From assembly GCF_003194625.1 (NCBI RefSeq), contig NZ_QHKX01000002.1:868001-932000 (forward strand): 64,000 nucleotides of DNA, in the 5' to 3' direction. The stretch's first letter is position 1, and every line of letters starts with the position of its first letter. Below the pieces are notes generated by a model that ran no database searches, was not told where the DNA came from, and saw nothing but the letters and a program-made list of their open reading frames with translations. The stretch comes from Nocardioides solisilvae. GTDB taxonomy: Bacteria > Actinomycetota > Actinomycetes > Propionibacteriales > Nocardioidaceae. Positions 17,440-25,830 of the stretch are shown here, piece after piece. The position numbers were made by a program, and so were the translations under genes.

Positions 17440-18437
17440 CGTGCACCTGCCAGCTGGCGTCCGGCCGCGATCTCCTCGCGCAGCGGCCGCCACCACTCGA
17501 CGAGCCGGTGCAGCCCCTCCTCGAGGCCGATCTCGGTGGTGAAGCCGAGGTCGCGCCGCGCGGCGGAGACGTCGGCCAGCCGACGCACCACGCCGTTGAC
17601 CGCGCGCTCCGGCCCGAGCTCGACCGAGAGGTCGGGCCGCCCCATCACCCGCAGCAGCGCCTCGGCCAGCTCCAGCAGGCTGGTCTCGGTGCCGCTGGCG
17701 ACGTTGTAGACCCCCTCGCGCACGTCGCTGCGCGCGGCGAGCACGTTGGCGCGGGCGATGTCGGGGACGCAGGCGAAGTCCATGGTCTGGCGGCCGTCGC
17801 CGAAGATCAGCGGCGGTCGACCGTCGGCGACCCGCTCCATCCAGCGCACCAGCACCTCGGTGTAGAGGCCGTGCACGTCCATCCGGGGCCCGTAGACGTT
17901 GAAGTACCGGAGCATGACGTAGTCGAGCCCGTGCATCGCGCGGAAGCTGCGGACCATGCCCTCGTTGAACGACTTGGCGGCCCCGTAGAACGTGTCGTTG
18001 TGGTGGTGGTGGTGGCGCTCCGGCGTCGGGAACTCCTCGGCCATCCCGTAGACCGAGGCCGACGACGCCGCCACCAGCTTGCCGACCCGCGCCTGCGCGG
18101 CGGCCTCCACCACGTTGAAGGTGCCGTCGACCATCACCTCCAGCGCCAGCCGCGGGTCCTCGGCGCACTGGGTGATCCGGATCGCCGCCTGGTGGAAGAC
18201 CAGGTCCTTGCCGCGGGTCAGGTCGTGGACCAGGTCCCGGTCGGTGATGTCGCCCTCGACGAGGGCGACCCGGCCCGACGCCAGGGCGTCGTCGAGGTTG
18301 GCCCGCCGGCCCCGGACCAGGTTGTCCAGGACGTCGACGTGGGCCACCCCCGCCTCCACCAGCTGGTCGACCAGGGTCGAGCCGATCGTCCCGGCCCCGC
18401 CCGTGACCAGGACCTGCGCGCCCTCCAGGCTCGTCAT
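17436..18437 (-). CDS. NAD-dependent sugar epimerase/dehydratase (extended SDR)
   Basis: A 333-residue extended SDR. The cofactor motif VLVTGGAGTIGSTLVDQL is at residues 9-26, the active-site serine in AASSASVYG and the YxxxK pair in FYGAAK. RYFNVYGPRMD is the substrate-loop signature shared with UDP-glucose 4-epimerases. The SSASVYG form fits an epimerase better than a 4,6-dehydratase, which would show Asp-Glu there. An unusual natural run of five histidines (ERHHHHHND) lies just before the catalytic tyrosine, where homologues usually have one or two. Start and stop overlap the neighbouring genes by 4 bases. Confidence 0.82.
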   Translation of the reverse strand: MTSLEGAQVLVTGGAGTIGSTLVDQLVEAGVAHVDVLDNLVRGRRANLDDALASGRVALVEGDITDRDLVHDLTRGKDLVFHQAAIRITQCAEDPRLALEVMVDGTFNVVEAAAQARVGKLVAASSASVYGMAEEFPTPERHHHHHNDTFYGAAKSFNEGMVRSFRAMHGLDYVMLRYFNVYGPRMDVHGLYTEVLVRWMERVADGRPPLIFGDGRQTMDFACVPDIARANVLAARSDVREGVYNVASGTETSLLELAEALLRVMGRPDLSVELGPERAVNGVVRRLADVSAARRDLGFTTEIGLEEGLHRLVEWWRPLREEIAAGRQLAGAR

Positions 18438-19519
18438 CCCACTACCTCCAGCTGTGTCGTGCTGATGTCGGTGTCGACCAGGACCCCGCCGGCGGCGAGG
18501 CTGCGGGAGGCGCCGTCGAGCACCCGGAGCACCCGGAGCCCGGCCGCGCCGTCGGTCCGCGACGGTCGTCGCTCCCGGATGCTGGCGGCGAACTCCGCGG
18601 CCATCCCCGCCAGTGCCTCCCGCTCCGGCAGGGCCGGCGCCCAGGTGTCGCCCAGGCGGTAGGAGATCGTCGCGGCGGTGCGGTCCGTCGTCCCGACCGC
18701 CTGCTGCGCCAGGTCGACCCCGCGGTCGTAGACGCTCACCCGCTGCTGGGGGTTGAGGTCGTCCCAGACGAGGGTCCGGCGGGTGCCGGCGACCACCATC
18801 TGACGGATCTTGGTCGGGCTGAGCCAGTTGACGTGGACGTGGGCCATCGACCCTCCTGGCAGGGGGAGGCTGAGATACCCGACGCACGCCTTGCCGGCTC
18901 GCAGCGGGTCGGCCCCCTGGGCCGCCACCCCGGTCGGTCGCAGCCCGCCCGGGAGCACGAAGTCGAGGATCGACAGGTCGTGGGGCGCCAGGTCCCAGAA
19001 GACGTCGACGTCTGGCTGCACCAGCCCGAGGTTGATCCGGACCGAGTCGACGAAGAGGATCTCGCCCAGCTCACCGGCCTCGACCAGCTCGCGGATCTTG
19101 AGCACCGCCGGGGTGTAGCAGTAGGTGTGGTCGGCCATCAGCACGAGCCCCTGCTCGCGGGCCGCCTCGACCATCGCCCGGCCGTGGGGGACGCTGTCGG
19201 CGAGCGGCTTCTCCACCAGCACGTGCTTGCCGGCGCGCAGGGCGGCCAGGGCGATCCCCTGGTGGGTGCGGGCCGGGGTGGCGACGGCGACCGCCGCCAC
19301 GTCGTCGCGCCCGAGCACCTCGGCCAGCGACGACGTCACGAGGACGTCGCCCGACCCGCCGCCCAGCACCCGGCGGGCCCGCTCCTCGTCGAGGTCGCAG
19401 ACGGCGACCAGCTCCCAGTCGGGGCTGGCGCGGAAGTTGCGGACCAGGTTCGGTCCCCAGTAGCCCGCGCCGACGACGGCCACGCCGATCGGTGGCCGTG
19501 CCTGTGTGGTGCCGGTCAT
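18434..19519 (-). CDS. Gfo/Idh/MocA-family UDP-sugar dehydrogenase (WbpB/WlbA-like)
   Basis: A 361-residue NAD(P)-dependent oxidoreductase. The Rossmann motif is VAVVGAGYWGPNLVRNF, and the family motif EKPLADS (within HVLVEKPLADS) provides the catalytic lysine. MADHTYCYTPAVLKI and DVDVFWDLAPHDLSILDFVL are conserved C-terminal features. In di-N-acetylated uronate synthesis, WbpB/WlbA oxidises C3 of UDP-GlcNAcA before amination, which fits the aminotransferase and acetyltransferase in this locus. It is the first gene of the minus-strand operon running to 11863. The giant DUF4082 gene ends 64 bases upstream on the same strand. Confidence 0.83.
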   Translation of the reverse strand: MTGTTQARPPIGVAVVGAGYWGPNLVRNFRASPDWELVAVCDLDEERARRVLGGGSGDVLVTSSLAEVLGRDDVAAVAVATPARTHQGIALAALRAGKHVLVEKPLADSVPHGRAMVEAAREQGLVLMADHTYCYTPAVLKIRELVEAGELGEILFVDSVRINLGLVQPDVDVFWDLAPHDLSILDFVLPGGLRPTGVAAQGADPLRAGKACVGYLSLPLPGGSMAHVHVNWLSPTKIRQMVVAGTRRTLVWDDLNPQQRVSVYDRGVDLAQQAVGTTDRTAATISYRLGDTWAPALPEREALAGMAAEFAASIRERRPSRTDGAAGLRVLRVLDGASRSLAAGGVLVDTDISTTQLEVVG

Positions 19520-19583
19520 GTGGTGCCCCCTTGCTCGCTGCTGTCGGTCCTTCTGCTGGTGCTGGTCCTGCTGGTCCTGCTGG

Positions 19584-22500
19584 TCACGGCGCCGCCCGGA
19601 AGAGGACGTCGACGAAGTAGTTGCTGGACTGGTAGCTCCCGGTCGGGAGGACGCCGCCGGAGCCGTAGCGGTAGACGCCGTTGGTCCCGGCGGGCGCGGT
19701 GAGGTCGCCCCGCGTCCACGGCTGGGAGAAGAAGCCGGTCGTGATCGAGTAGCGCCCCACGGGCGCGTGGTAGGAGACGACGTACGTCGTCCCGGCGGTG
19801 ACGGCGACCGGCTGGTCGAACGTCGCGCTCTGCCAGCCCGAGGCGGTCTCCTGGGCGAAGGTGACTTGCGCCAGGCGCTGCCCGTCCGCGGACCAGAGGG
19901 AGCCCGTGTGCTGGCCCGTGTTGCCGGTGCCCTTGTGGAAGCGGACGCCCAGGACCTGGCCGTTCACCGCCGGCACGAACTTCGTGCCGAGCTCCACCGC
20001 CGCCGTGTCGGAGGCGGCGGCGGTGGCCGGGGCCACCCCCTCGAAGAGCGAGGTGGTCGGCGCCGCGGCCTGCTCGGTCGTGAAGCTCCACGACTGGGTG
20101 GGCAGGACCGCTCCCTCCTCGGAGACCACGCCGGAGAAGGTGACCGTGTACGTCGTCCCGGTCGCCAGCGGCTGCTGCGGGGTCACCACCAGCGACCTCG
20201 CGTCCGCCGTGCGGGCGACGTCGACCGGCACCTGGGTCCCGGCCCGGGTCAGGGTGGCGGCCCACCCGGTCGCCCGGACCGGCTCGGTGAGGGTCAGGCG
20301 CGGCTGCACCGCCGTCACCACCCCCGTCGCGCCCGGCGCCGGGCTCCGCGACTCCACCGCGACCGTCGCGGCCCCCGCCTCGAAGACCGGGTCCACGAAG
20401 TAGCTCGTCGAGCTCCAGGAGTACTGCGGGAACCCGCCGTCCGAGCCGTAGAGGTAGCGGCCGTTGGCGCCCGCCGGGGCCCGGAGGTCGCCGGAGACCA
20501 GCTCGGTGGAGAAGAAGCCCGACGTCACAGCGTAGTGGCCCCGCGGGGCGAAGTACGAGACGACGTACTGCGTCCCCTTGGTGACCGGCACCGGGGTGTC
20601 GAAGTAGGCCTTCTGCCAGCCGTTCTCCGACTCCCCGGCGAAGGTGACCTGGGCGAGGCGCTGACCGTCCGCGGACCACAGCGAGCCGCGGTGCGTCCCG
20701 GTGTTGCCCGTCCCCTTGAAGAACCGCACGCCGGTCACCCGGCCGTCGCGGGCCGGCACGAAGGCCGTCCCGAGCTCCACGGGGCTGGCCTCGGCGATCG
20801 CGGCCGTCGCGGGGACCTGGGTGGTGAAGAGCGTCTGCTCCACGGCCGCCGAGGCGCTCCGGGTGCGGAACCCCCAGATCCGCGTCGGCAGGGCGGCGCC
20901 CTCGGTGGAGGTCACCCCCGCCAGCGTGACCTGCACGTCGCTGCCGGCGGCCAGCAGGGAGGACGGCGTGAACTTCAGCGACGTCCCGCCGGCGCCCAGG
21001 CTCATCGTGCCGGGCACCGTCGTCCCGCCCTGGACGAGGGTGAGCGTCGCGCCGGGCCGCACGGAGGTGGAGAAGTCGACCGCGACGGACGTGCCGCGCG
21101 GCACCTCGACCGCCCCCGGCGCGGGCGCCTGGGCCGTCACCGTCAACGGCTCCGGTGCCTTCTGGAAGACGACGTCGACCATGTAGCTCGTCGAGGACTG
21201 GGCCGAGGGGAAACCTGCCGGGTAGGTGTAGGCGCCGCCGATCGCGTCGATCATCGACGTGTCGAGCGCGCCCTGCGCGAACGCGTTGGTCGTCACCGAG
21301 TACCGACCCACCGTGGTGCGGTAGCCCACGACGTACTGGACGCCGGCCTGCACGGTGACGGGCGAGCCGAACGTCAGCTCCTGCCAGCCCGACGTGCTCT
21401 CGCCGGTGAAGGTGCCCTGCGCGAGCAGCGCCCCGTCGGAGACCCGCCACAGGGAGCCCACGTGGGTCCCCGTGTTGTCGGGGCCCTTGAAGAACTGCAC
21501 GCCCGAGACCTGGCCGTCCCGGAGCGGCGCGAAGCGCAGCCCGAGGGTGACCGCGGCGGTCTCGGAGTCCTGGAGGGTGCCCGGCTGCGTGGCGTCGTCG
21601 TAGACGCCGCACGGGCAGACCCCGGGCGCGGCGGCCGGCTTCGCCGTGGTGAAGGCCCACTCACCGCCCGCCGAGACCTGCTGCCCGGCGGTGTCGGTGC
21701 CCCGGACCGTGACCTGGTGCCGGACGGACGAGGCGAGCGGCTGGCTCGGCGTGAAGGTGATCCGGCGGGTCGCGGCGTCGTACTGGGAGCTGCCGGCGAC
21801 CAGGGCGCCGAGCGCGTCGCGCACCTGGATCGAGGCGGACCCCGACGTCAGCGGCTTGGAGAAGACCGCCGACACGGTGCTCTGCGGCGGGACGCTGGTC
21901 GAGCCGGGCAGCGGGGACTGGGAACCCACCCGGAGGGGCGACCCGTCCATCGTCGTGAAGAGCACGTCGACGTAGTAGTTGCTGCTGCCGTAGCTGCGGT
22001 CGGGGAAGCGGCCCGCGTCGGCGAAGACGCCGGCGGGTGCGGCGCCGAAGCCGCCGGCCACGCGCAGCGGCGTCGCGACCTTCGGCGCCTGGTACCAGGC
22101 GTCGGACTGCAGCGCGTACCTGCCCTGCGGCGCGGTGTAGGAGACGACGTACGTCTGCCCGGTCGCGACCGGGACCGGGTCGGCGAGCTGCAGCGTCTGC
22201 CAGCCGGTGGCCGTCTCCCCGGTGAAGGTGCCGCGGCCGAGCAGCTGGCCGGTGGCGCTCCACAGGGAGCCGACGTGCGTTCCGCCGTTGCCCTGCCCCT
22301 TGTAGAACCGGACGCCCGAGACGAACCCGTCGGTGGTCGGGCTGAACCGCATGCCGAGCTCGACCGCCGAGGTGTCGGCGGTCGCCGGGGTCGCGGGCAC
22401 CTCGGAGCCGAAGACGGAGCAGGGGCAGGTCACGGTGAGCTGCCGGCTCGCGACGGCCCCCGTGTTGGCGCTGTCGTCGGTGGCCCGCGCCTGGACCGCG

Positions 22501-24326
22501 ACGGTCCCGGTGCCGGACTGCACGTAGGACCAGCTCCACGACGTGGTGCCGGTGGCGGGGTGCCACGTCTGGCCGCCGTCGCCGGAGACCTCGACCCCGG
22601 CGACCCGGCCACCTGAGTCGGTGGCCGTCCCGGTGACGGTCACCCGGTCGCCGTTCCTGATCGTGCTGCCGGCCGCGGGGGCCGAGATGCTGACGACCGG
22701 GCCGGTGGTGTCGGTGGTCCGGGAGGCGAGGGTGAGGCCGGCCATCAGGGTGGTGGGCTGGGCGCGCATGTCGGCGAGCAGGTTGACCTGGGCCTGCTGC
22801 ATCCGGACGTCGGCCGGCTCGGGGGCGTAGGAGGAGTCGTGCTCGGCGTCCAGGCCCCACGACCACTGCACGGAGCCGGCGCTGAAGACCAGCGCCCCGC
22901 TGGCCGCGCGGTACAGGGTGGTGTGGTGGGTCGTCGTGCCCGGGGCGACGCGCAGGCCGTAGTCGAGGAGGTACTCCGGGGTCGGGCCGGTCGTCGTGGA
23001 TGTCCGGATCAGCCCCTTCGGCCGGAACCCGTTGTCCACGTCCTCGTTGGACTCGTAGCCGACCGTGTGCGGGGCCAGCTGCGCGCTGCTCCCCGCGGCC
23101 AGGTTGGCCAGCGGCGTGTGCCGCCACAGCCGCAGCTTGCCCTCCGCCGCGCTCACTGTGAGGGGGAGGTCGCTGTAGTTCGCCTTGTACATCGTCCCGG
23201 TGAGGGCGTTCTCCGGGAGCCCGCCGCCCTGGGCGGGCGCGGCGAACCGCGGGTCGCGCCACGTGCCGGTCCACTCCGGGGAGGGGTCGATCTTGGCGCT
23301 GTTCCAGGTCTCCTTGTAGGTGACCAGCGTCCGGTGCGGCGTGGCCCGGCCGTCGATCGACGGCTCGTAGCGCGAGCGCCAGTAGACCTCGTTGCCGCTC
23401 AGGAACTGGAGGTTGACGCCCGCGTCCCGGGCCGCCTCGACGTGGGCCCGCTGGGTCCCGGTCCAGTACTCGTCGTGGCCCACCGAGACGAAGACGTCGT
23501 GCTGGGTCAGCAGCTGCCCGCGGCGGTGGGTGTCCACGCCCGACAGGTAGCTGACGTCGTACCCGTTGCGCTCGAGGAAGCGCACCAAGGGGTACTCGGT
23601 GCCCATGAAGTGGTCGCGGCCGTTCTGCAGCCCGCGGGTCAGGACCGGCCGGTTGTAGCTCAGCTTGAAGGCCCGGCCGTTGGCAGCGCCCTGGTAGAAG
23701 CTCGAGCCGCCGTAGGTGTTGTAGGCCTGCCACGTGGTGTCGGAGGTCTGGACGACGACGTCGGAGGTGCTCGCGTCGTTGCGGACCACGAAGGTGATGT
23801 GGCTCTCGTCGCCGTTGGAGCGCTTGAGGTGGGCGACGTGGACGCCGCTCACGGCGGTCGTCGGCACGTTCCACGACGCCGAGACGGCCCAGTTCCCGCA
23901 GTCGACGAGCTCGGTGGCGGCGTCCCGGACGCACGCCGGCTGGCGCTGCGGCAGGGTCGCGCTGGGGGTGACGGAGGCGATCTTGCGCGCGCCGAGGCCT
24001 TGGTACCAGCCGAGCCGGTAGACGTCGATCGTGTACGCCGTGGCGTCGGTGTCGACCTTGAAGTCGATCCGCTGTCCGACGTTGACCGACATGTCGGTCG
24101 CGAAGCCCTGGATCGACGCGTCGCCCGCGCCGTCGATGTCCCACACCGACGGCGGGGTGCCGGGCTTGGAGTTCTCGCAGGCGATGGCGTTGCCGCCGGC
24201 GCCGCACGGGTCGGCCGCCCCGGCCGACGTCCAGGCCCCGGGCACCACCAGGAGGGCGAGCAGGAGGCCGAGCAGCAGCAGCGGCGTGGCGGGACGGCGA
24301 CGCAGACGTCGCGGCTCCTCTAGCAT
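19584..24326 (-). CDS. Giant secreted protein: dimethylformamidase-beta-like domain, Ig-like domains and four DUF4082 repeats
   Basis: Predicted 1580-residue exported protein. The ATG at 24326 has GAGG seven bases upstream; an ATG 18 bases earlier is too close to its purine run. Residues 1-38 form a signal peptide (TPLLLLGLLLALLVVPGAWTSA). About 60-525 resembles the C-terminal domain of N,N-dimethylformamidase beta subunit (YRLGWYQGLGARKI, VFVSVGHDEYWTG, LQFLSGNEVYWRSRYEP). An Ig-like domain (about 535-635) follows, then DUF4082 copies at about 638-792, 905-1055, 1162-1313 and 1423-1580, separated by three Big_5-type Ig domains. Each DUF4082 copy repeats AVELG-x-F, GSLWSADGQ and YVVSY-APxGRY elements. 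No sortase motif or membrane anchor at the C-terminus. Role unknown; position within the polysaccharide locus suggests binding or modifying the polymer. Four similar repeats make recombination likely. Confidence 0.82.
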   Translation of the reverse strand: MLEEPRRLRRRPATPLLLLGLLLALLVVPGAWTSAGAADPCGAGGNAIACENSKPGTPPSVWDIDGAGDASIQGFATDMSVNVGQRIDFKVDTDATAYTIDVYRLGWYQGLGARKIASVTPSATLPQRQPACVRDAATELVDCGNWAVSASWNVPTTAVSGVHVAHLKRSNGDESHITFVVRNDASTSDVVVQTSDTTWQAYNTYGGSSFYQGAANGRAFKLSYNRPVLTRGLQNGRDHFMGTEYPLVRFLERNGYDVSYLSGVDTHRRGQLLTQHDVFVSVGHDEYWTGTQRAHVEAARDAGVNLQFLSGNEVYWRSRYEPSIDGRATPHRTLVTYKETWNSAKIDPSPEWTGTWRDPRFAAPAQGGGLPENALTGTMYKANYSDLPLTVSAAEGKLRLWRHTPLANLAAGSSAQLAPHTVGYESNEDVDNGFRPKGLIRTSTTTGPTPEYLLDYGLRVAPGTTTHHTTLYRAASGALVFSAGSVQWSWGLDAEHDSSYAPEPADVRMQQAQVNLLADMRAQPTTLMAGLTLASRTTDTTGPVVSISAPAAGSTIRNGDRVTVTGTATDSGGRVAGVEVSGDGGQTWHPATGTTSWSWSYVQSGTGTVAVQARATDDSANTGAVASRQLTVTCPCSVFGSEVPATPATADTSAVELGMRFSPTTDGFVSGVRFYKGQGNGGTHVGSLWSATGQLLGRGTFTGETATGWQTLQLADPVPVATGQTYVVSYTAPQGRYALQSDAWYQAPKVATPLRVAGGFGAAPAGVFADAGRFPDRSYGSSNYYVDVLFTTMDGSPLRVGSQSPLPGSTSVPPQSTVSAVFSKPLTSGSASIQVRDALGALVAGSSQYDAATRRITFTPSQPLASSVRHQVTVRGTDTAGQQVSAGGEWAFTTAKPAAAPGVCPCGVYDDATQPGTLQDSETAAVTLGLRFAPLRDGQVSGVQFFKGPDNTGTHVGSLWRVSDGALLAQGTFTGESTSGWQELTFGSPVTVQAGVQYVVGYRTTVGRYSVTTNAFAQGALDTSMIDAIGGAYTYPAGFPSAQSSTSYMVDVVFQKAPEPLTVTAQAPAPGAVEVPRGTSVAVDFSTSVRPGATLTLVQGGTTVPGTMSLGAGGTSLKFTPSSLLAAGSDVQVTLAGVTSTEGAALPTRIWGFRTRSASAAVEQTLFTTQVPATAAIAEASPVELGTAFVPARDGRVTGVRFFKGTGNTGTHRGSLWSADGQRLAQVTFAGESENGWQKAYFDTPVPVTKGTQYVVSYFAPRGHYAVTSGFFSTELVSGDLRAPAGANGRYLYGSDGGFPQYSWSSTSYFVDPVFEAGAATVAVESRSPAPGATGVVTAVQPRLTLTEPVRATGWAATLTRAGTQVPVDVARTADARSLVVTPQQPLATGTTYTVTFSGVVSEEGAVLPTQSWSFTTEQAAAPTTSLFEGVAPATAAASDTAAVELGTKFVPAVNGQVLGVRFHKGTGNTGQHTGSLWSADGQRLAQVTFAQETASGWQSATFDQPVAVTAGTTYVVSYHAPVGRYSITTGFFSQPWTRGDLTAPAGTNGVYRYGSGGVLPTGSYQSSNYFVDVLFRAAP

Positions 24327-24370
24327 GGCGGGACCTCGTTCCATGTCCTTCGAGAGATGAGGCTGGTCCG

Positions 24371-24976
24371 GTGCCCGAGTTGGAACCGCCGCGGATCGTG
24401 GGATCCGCCGAAGTGAGCGACCGCGCGTCCCTGGGGGACGGCACGGTCGTGTGGCCCCTCGCCCACGTCCGCGAGGACGCGCGCGTGGGCCGGGAGTGCA
24501 TCATCAGCCGGGGTGCCTACGTGGGCCCCGGCGTGCAGGTCGGCGACCGCTGCAAGATCAAGGACCAGGCGCTGGTCTACGAGCCGGCCGTCCTGGAGGA
24601 CGGCGTCTTCGTCGGCCCGGCCGTGGTCCTGACCAACGACACCTTCCCCCGCGCGGTGACCCCCGAGGGCGAGCTCAAGGGCGCCGACGACTGGGAGATG
24701 GTCGGCGTGACCGTCCGCGAGGGCGCCTCCATCGGCGCCCGGACGGTCTGCGTGGCGCCCGTGACCATCGGCCGCTGGGCGCTGGTGGCCGCCGGCGCGA
24801 CCGTTGCCGCTGACGTGCCCGACTTCGCCCTGGTGGTGGGCTCCCCCGCCCGTCGGATCCGTTGGGTCGGTCGCGCCGGCCTGCCGCTCGAGGACCGGGG
24901 GGACGGCGTCTTCGCCTGCCCCCGCACCGGTGAGGAGTACGTCGAGGAGGACGGGGTGCTCCGCGAGCGCGGCTGA
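24371..24976 (+). CDS. UDP-amino-sugar N-acetyltransferase, WbpD/WlbB-like (hexapeptide beta-helix)
   Basis: A 201-residue left-handed beta-helix acetyltransferase. Hexapeptide repeats run from about residue 15 to 150: VVWPLAHVREDARVG, KIKDQALVYEPAVLEDGVFVGP and VLTNDTFPRAV, the last being the loop seen in WbpD/WlbB enzymes that acetylate the 3-amino group of UDP-GlcNAc(3NH2)A. It ends ALVVGSPARRIRWVG, then a short tail with the pair CPRTGEEY. The GTG start is 45 bases from the divergent giant gene, so promoters must be packed in that gap. It completes the enzyme set for UDP-2,3-diacetamido uronic acid. Confidence 0.83.
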   Translation: MPELEPPRIVGSAEVSDRASLGDGTVVWPLAHVREDARVGRECIISRGAYVGPGVQVGDRCKIKDQALVYEPAVLEDGVFVGPAVVLTNDTFPRAVTPEGELKGADDWEMVGVTVREGASIGARTVCVAPVTIGRWALVAAGATVAADVPDFALVVGSPARRIRWVGRAGLPLEDRGDGVFACPRTGEEYVEEDGVLRERG

Positions 24977-24981
24977 GGCGC

Positions 24982-25830
24982 TCATCGTCTCGAGCTCTCG
25001 TCGCGCTGCCACGTGGTGAAGTCGCCGGCGCGCACGGCCCGGCGGGCGCCCAGCCGGGCCACCACCGTCACCGCGAGGAAGACCGGCAGCCGCGGGGCCA
25101 GCGACGGACGCCGTCCCACCATGGCCAGCAGCGTGGCCGGGCGCGTCACGGACTCGGCGCGTCGGACGCCGGCCCGTCCGGCCTGCACGTTGCCGGTCGC
25201 GACCCGGATCCGGCGCCGCACGAGGTCGCGCAGCGTCCGTGGCGGGTGGACCACCACCGTCGCACCCTCGACGACCCGCCGCTCCTCGCGGTCGAGGACC
25301 TCGGAGATCGCGAGGTCGTCGCTCATGAGGGTCGGGAGGCGCTCGATCCGCGCCTGGGCGTCGGCGGCGACGGCGACCACGCCGCGGCCGAAGAGACCGG
25401 CGCGCACCTGCGGCAGCTCCTCCCAGACGTCGTAGTACCACTCGACCCAGCGCGAGCAGCCGTCCCGCGGCAGCCGGCGCCTCGGCGCGGTGGCCAGGGC
25501 CTCGCCGCGGGCGAGCGGCTCGAGGAGGACGCGCAGGTCGGTGCCGCTGAGCTCCACGTCGGCGTCGAGGTGGACCCGGGGGAAGACCGAGGTGGCCGCG
25601 TTCCCGACCCGGACCGCCTCGGTCTTGGACGGCTGGGGGATCTCGATCACCCGGGCCGCGGGGTCGGCCGCCCGGGCGGCCTCGGCGGTGCCGTCGGTGC
25701 ACCCGTTGCAGACGACGACGACGTCGAGGTCGAGCTCCCGGGCCCCCGCCCGCAGCGCCGCCAGGTTGCGGCCGATCGTGCGGGCCTCGTTGTGGGCGGG
25801 GATCACCACGCTGGCCCGGGCCACGGTCAC
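24982..25830 (-). CDS. Family 2 glycosyltransferase
   Basis: A 282-residue GT-A enzyme. The opening ASVVIPAHNEARTIGRNLAAL and VVVCNGCTDGTAEAAR are GT2 signatures; VHLDADVELSGTDL gives the DxD metal site (DAD, about residues 91-93). A second half with RIRVATGNVQAGRAGV and a hydrophobic patch LPVFLAVTVVARL may associate with the membrane. The start is the GTG at 25830, overlapping the stop of the priming transferase by 4 bases, so it probably adds the second sugar after the priming step. The donor is unknown. Confidence 0.82.
   Translation of the reverse strand: MTVARASVVIPAHNEARTIGRNLAALRAGARELDLDVVVVCNGCTDGTAEAARAADPAARVIEIPQPSKTEAVRVGNAATSVFPRVHLDADVELSGTDLRVLLEPLARGEALATAPRRRLPRDGCSRWVEWYYDVWEELPQVRAGLFGRGVVAVAADAQARIERLPTLMSDDLAISEVLDREERRVVEGATVVVHPPRTLRDLVRRRIRVATGNVQAGRAGVRRAESVTRPATLLAMVGRRPSLAPRLPVFLAVTVVARLGARRAVRAGDFTTWQRDESSRR

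Noticed and set aside
20000..24323. Long open frames opposite the giant DUF4082 gene
   Set aside because: They are low-complexity Arg/Gly/Ala-rich translations without start signals, while the minus-strand frame has a signal peptide and repeated domains.
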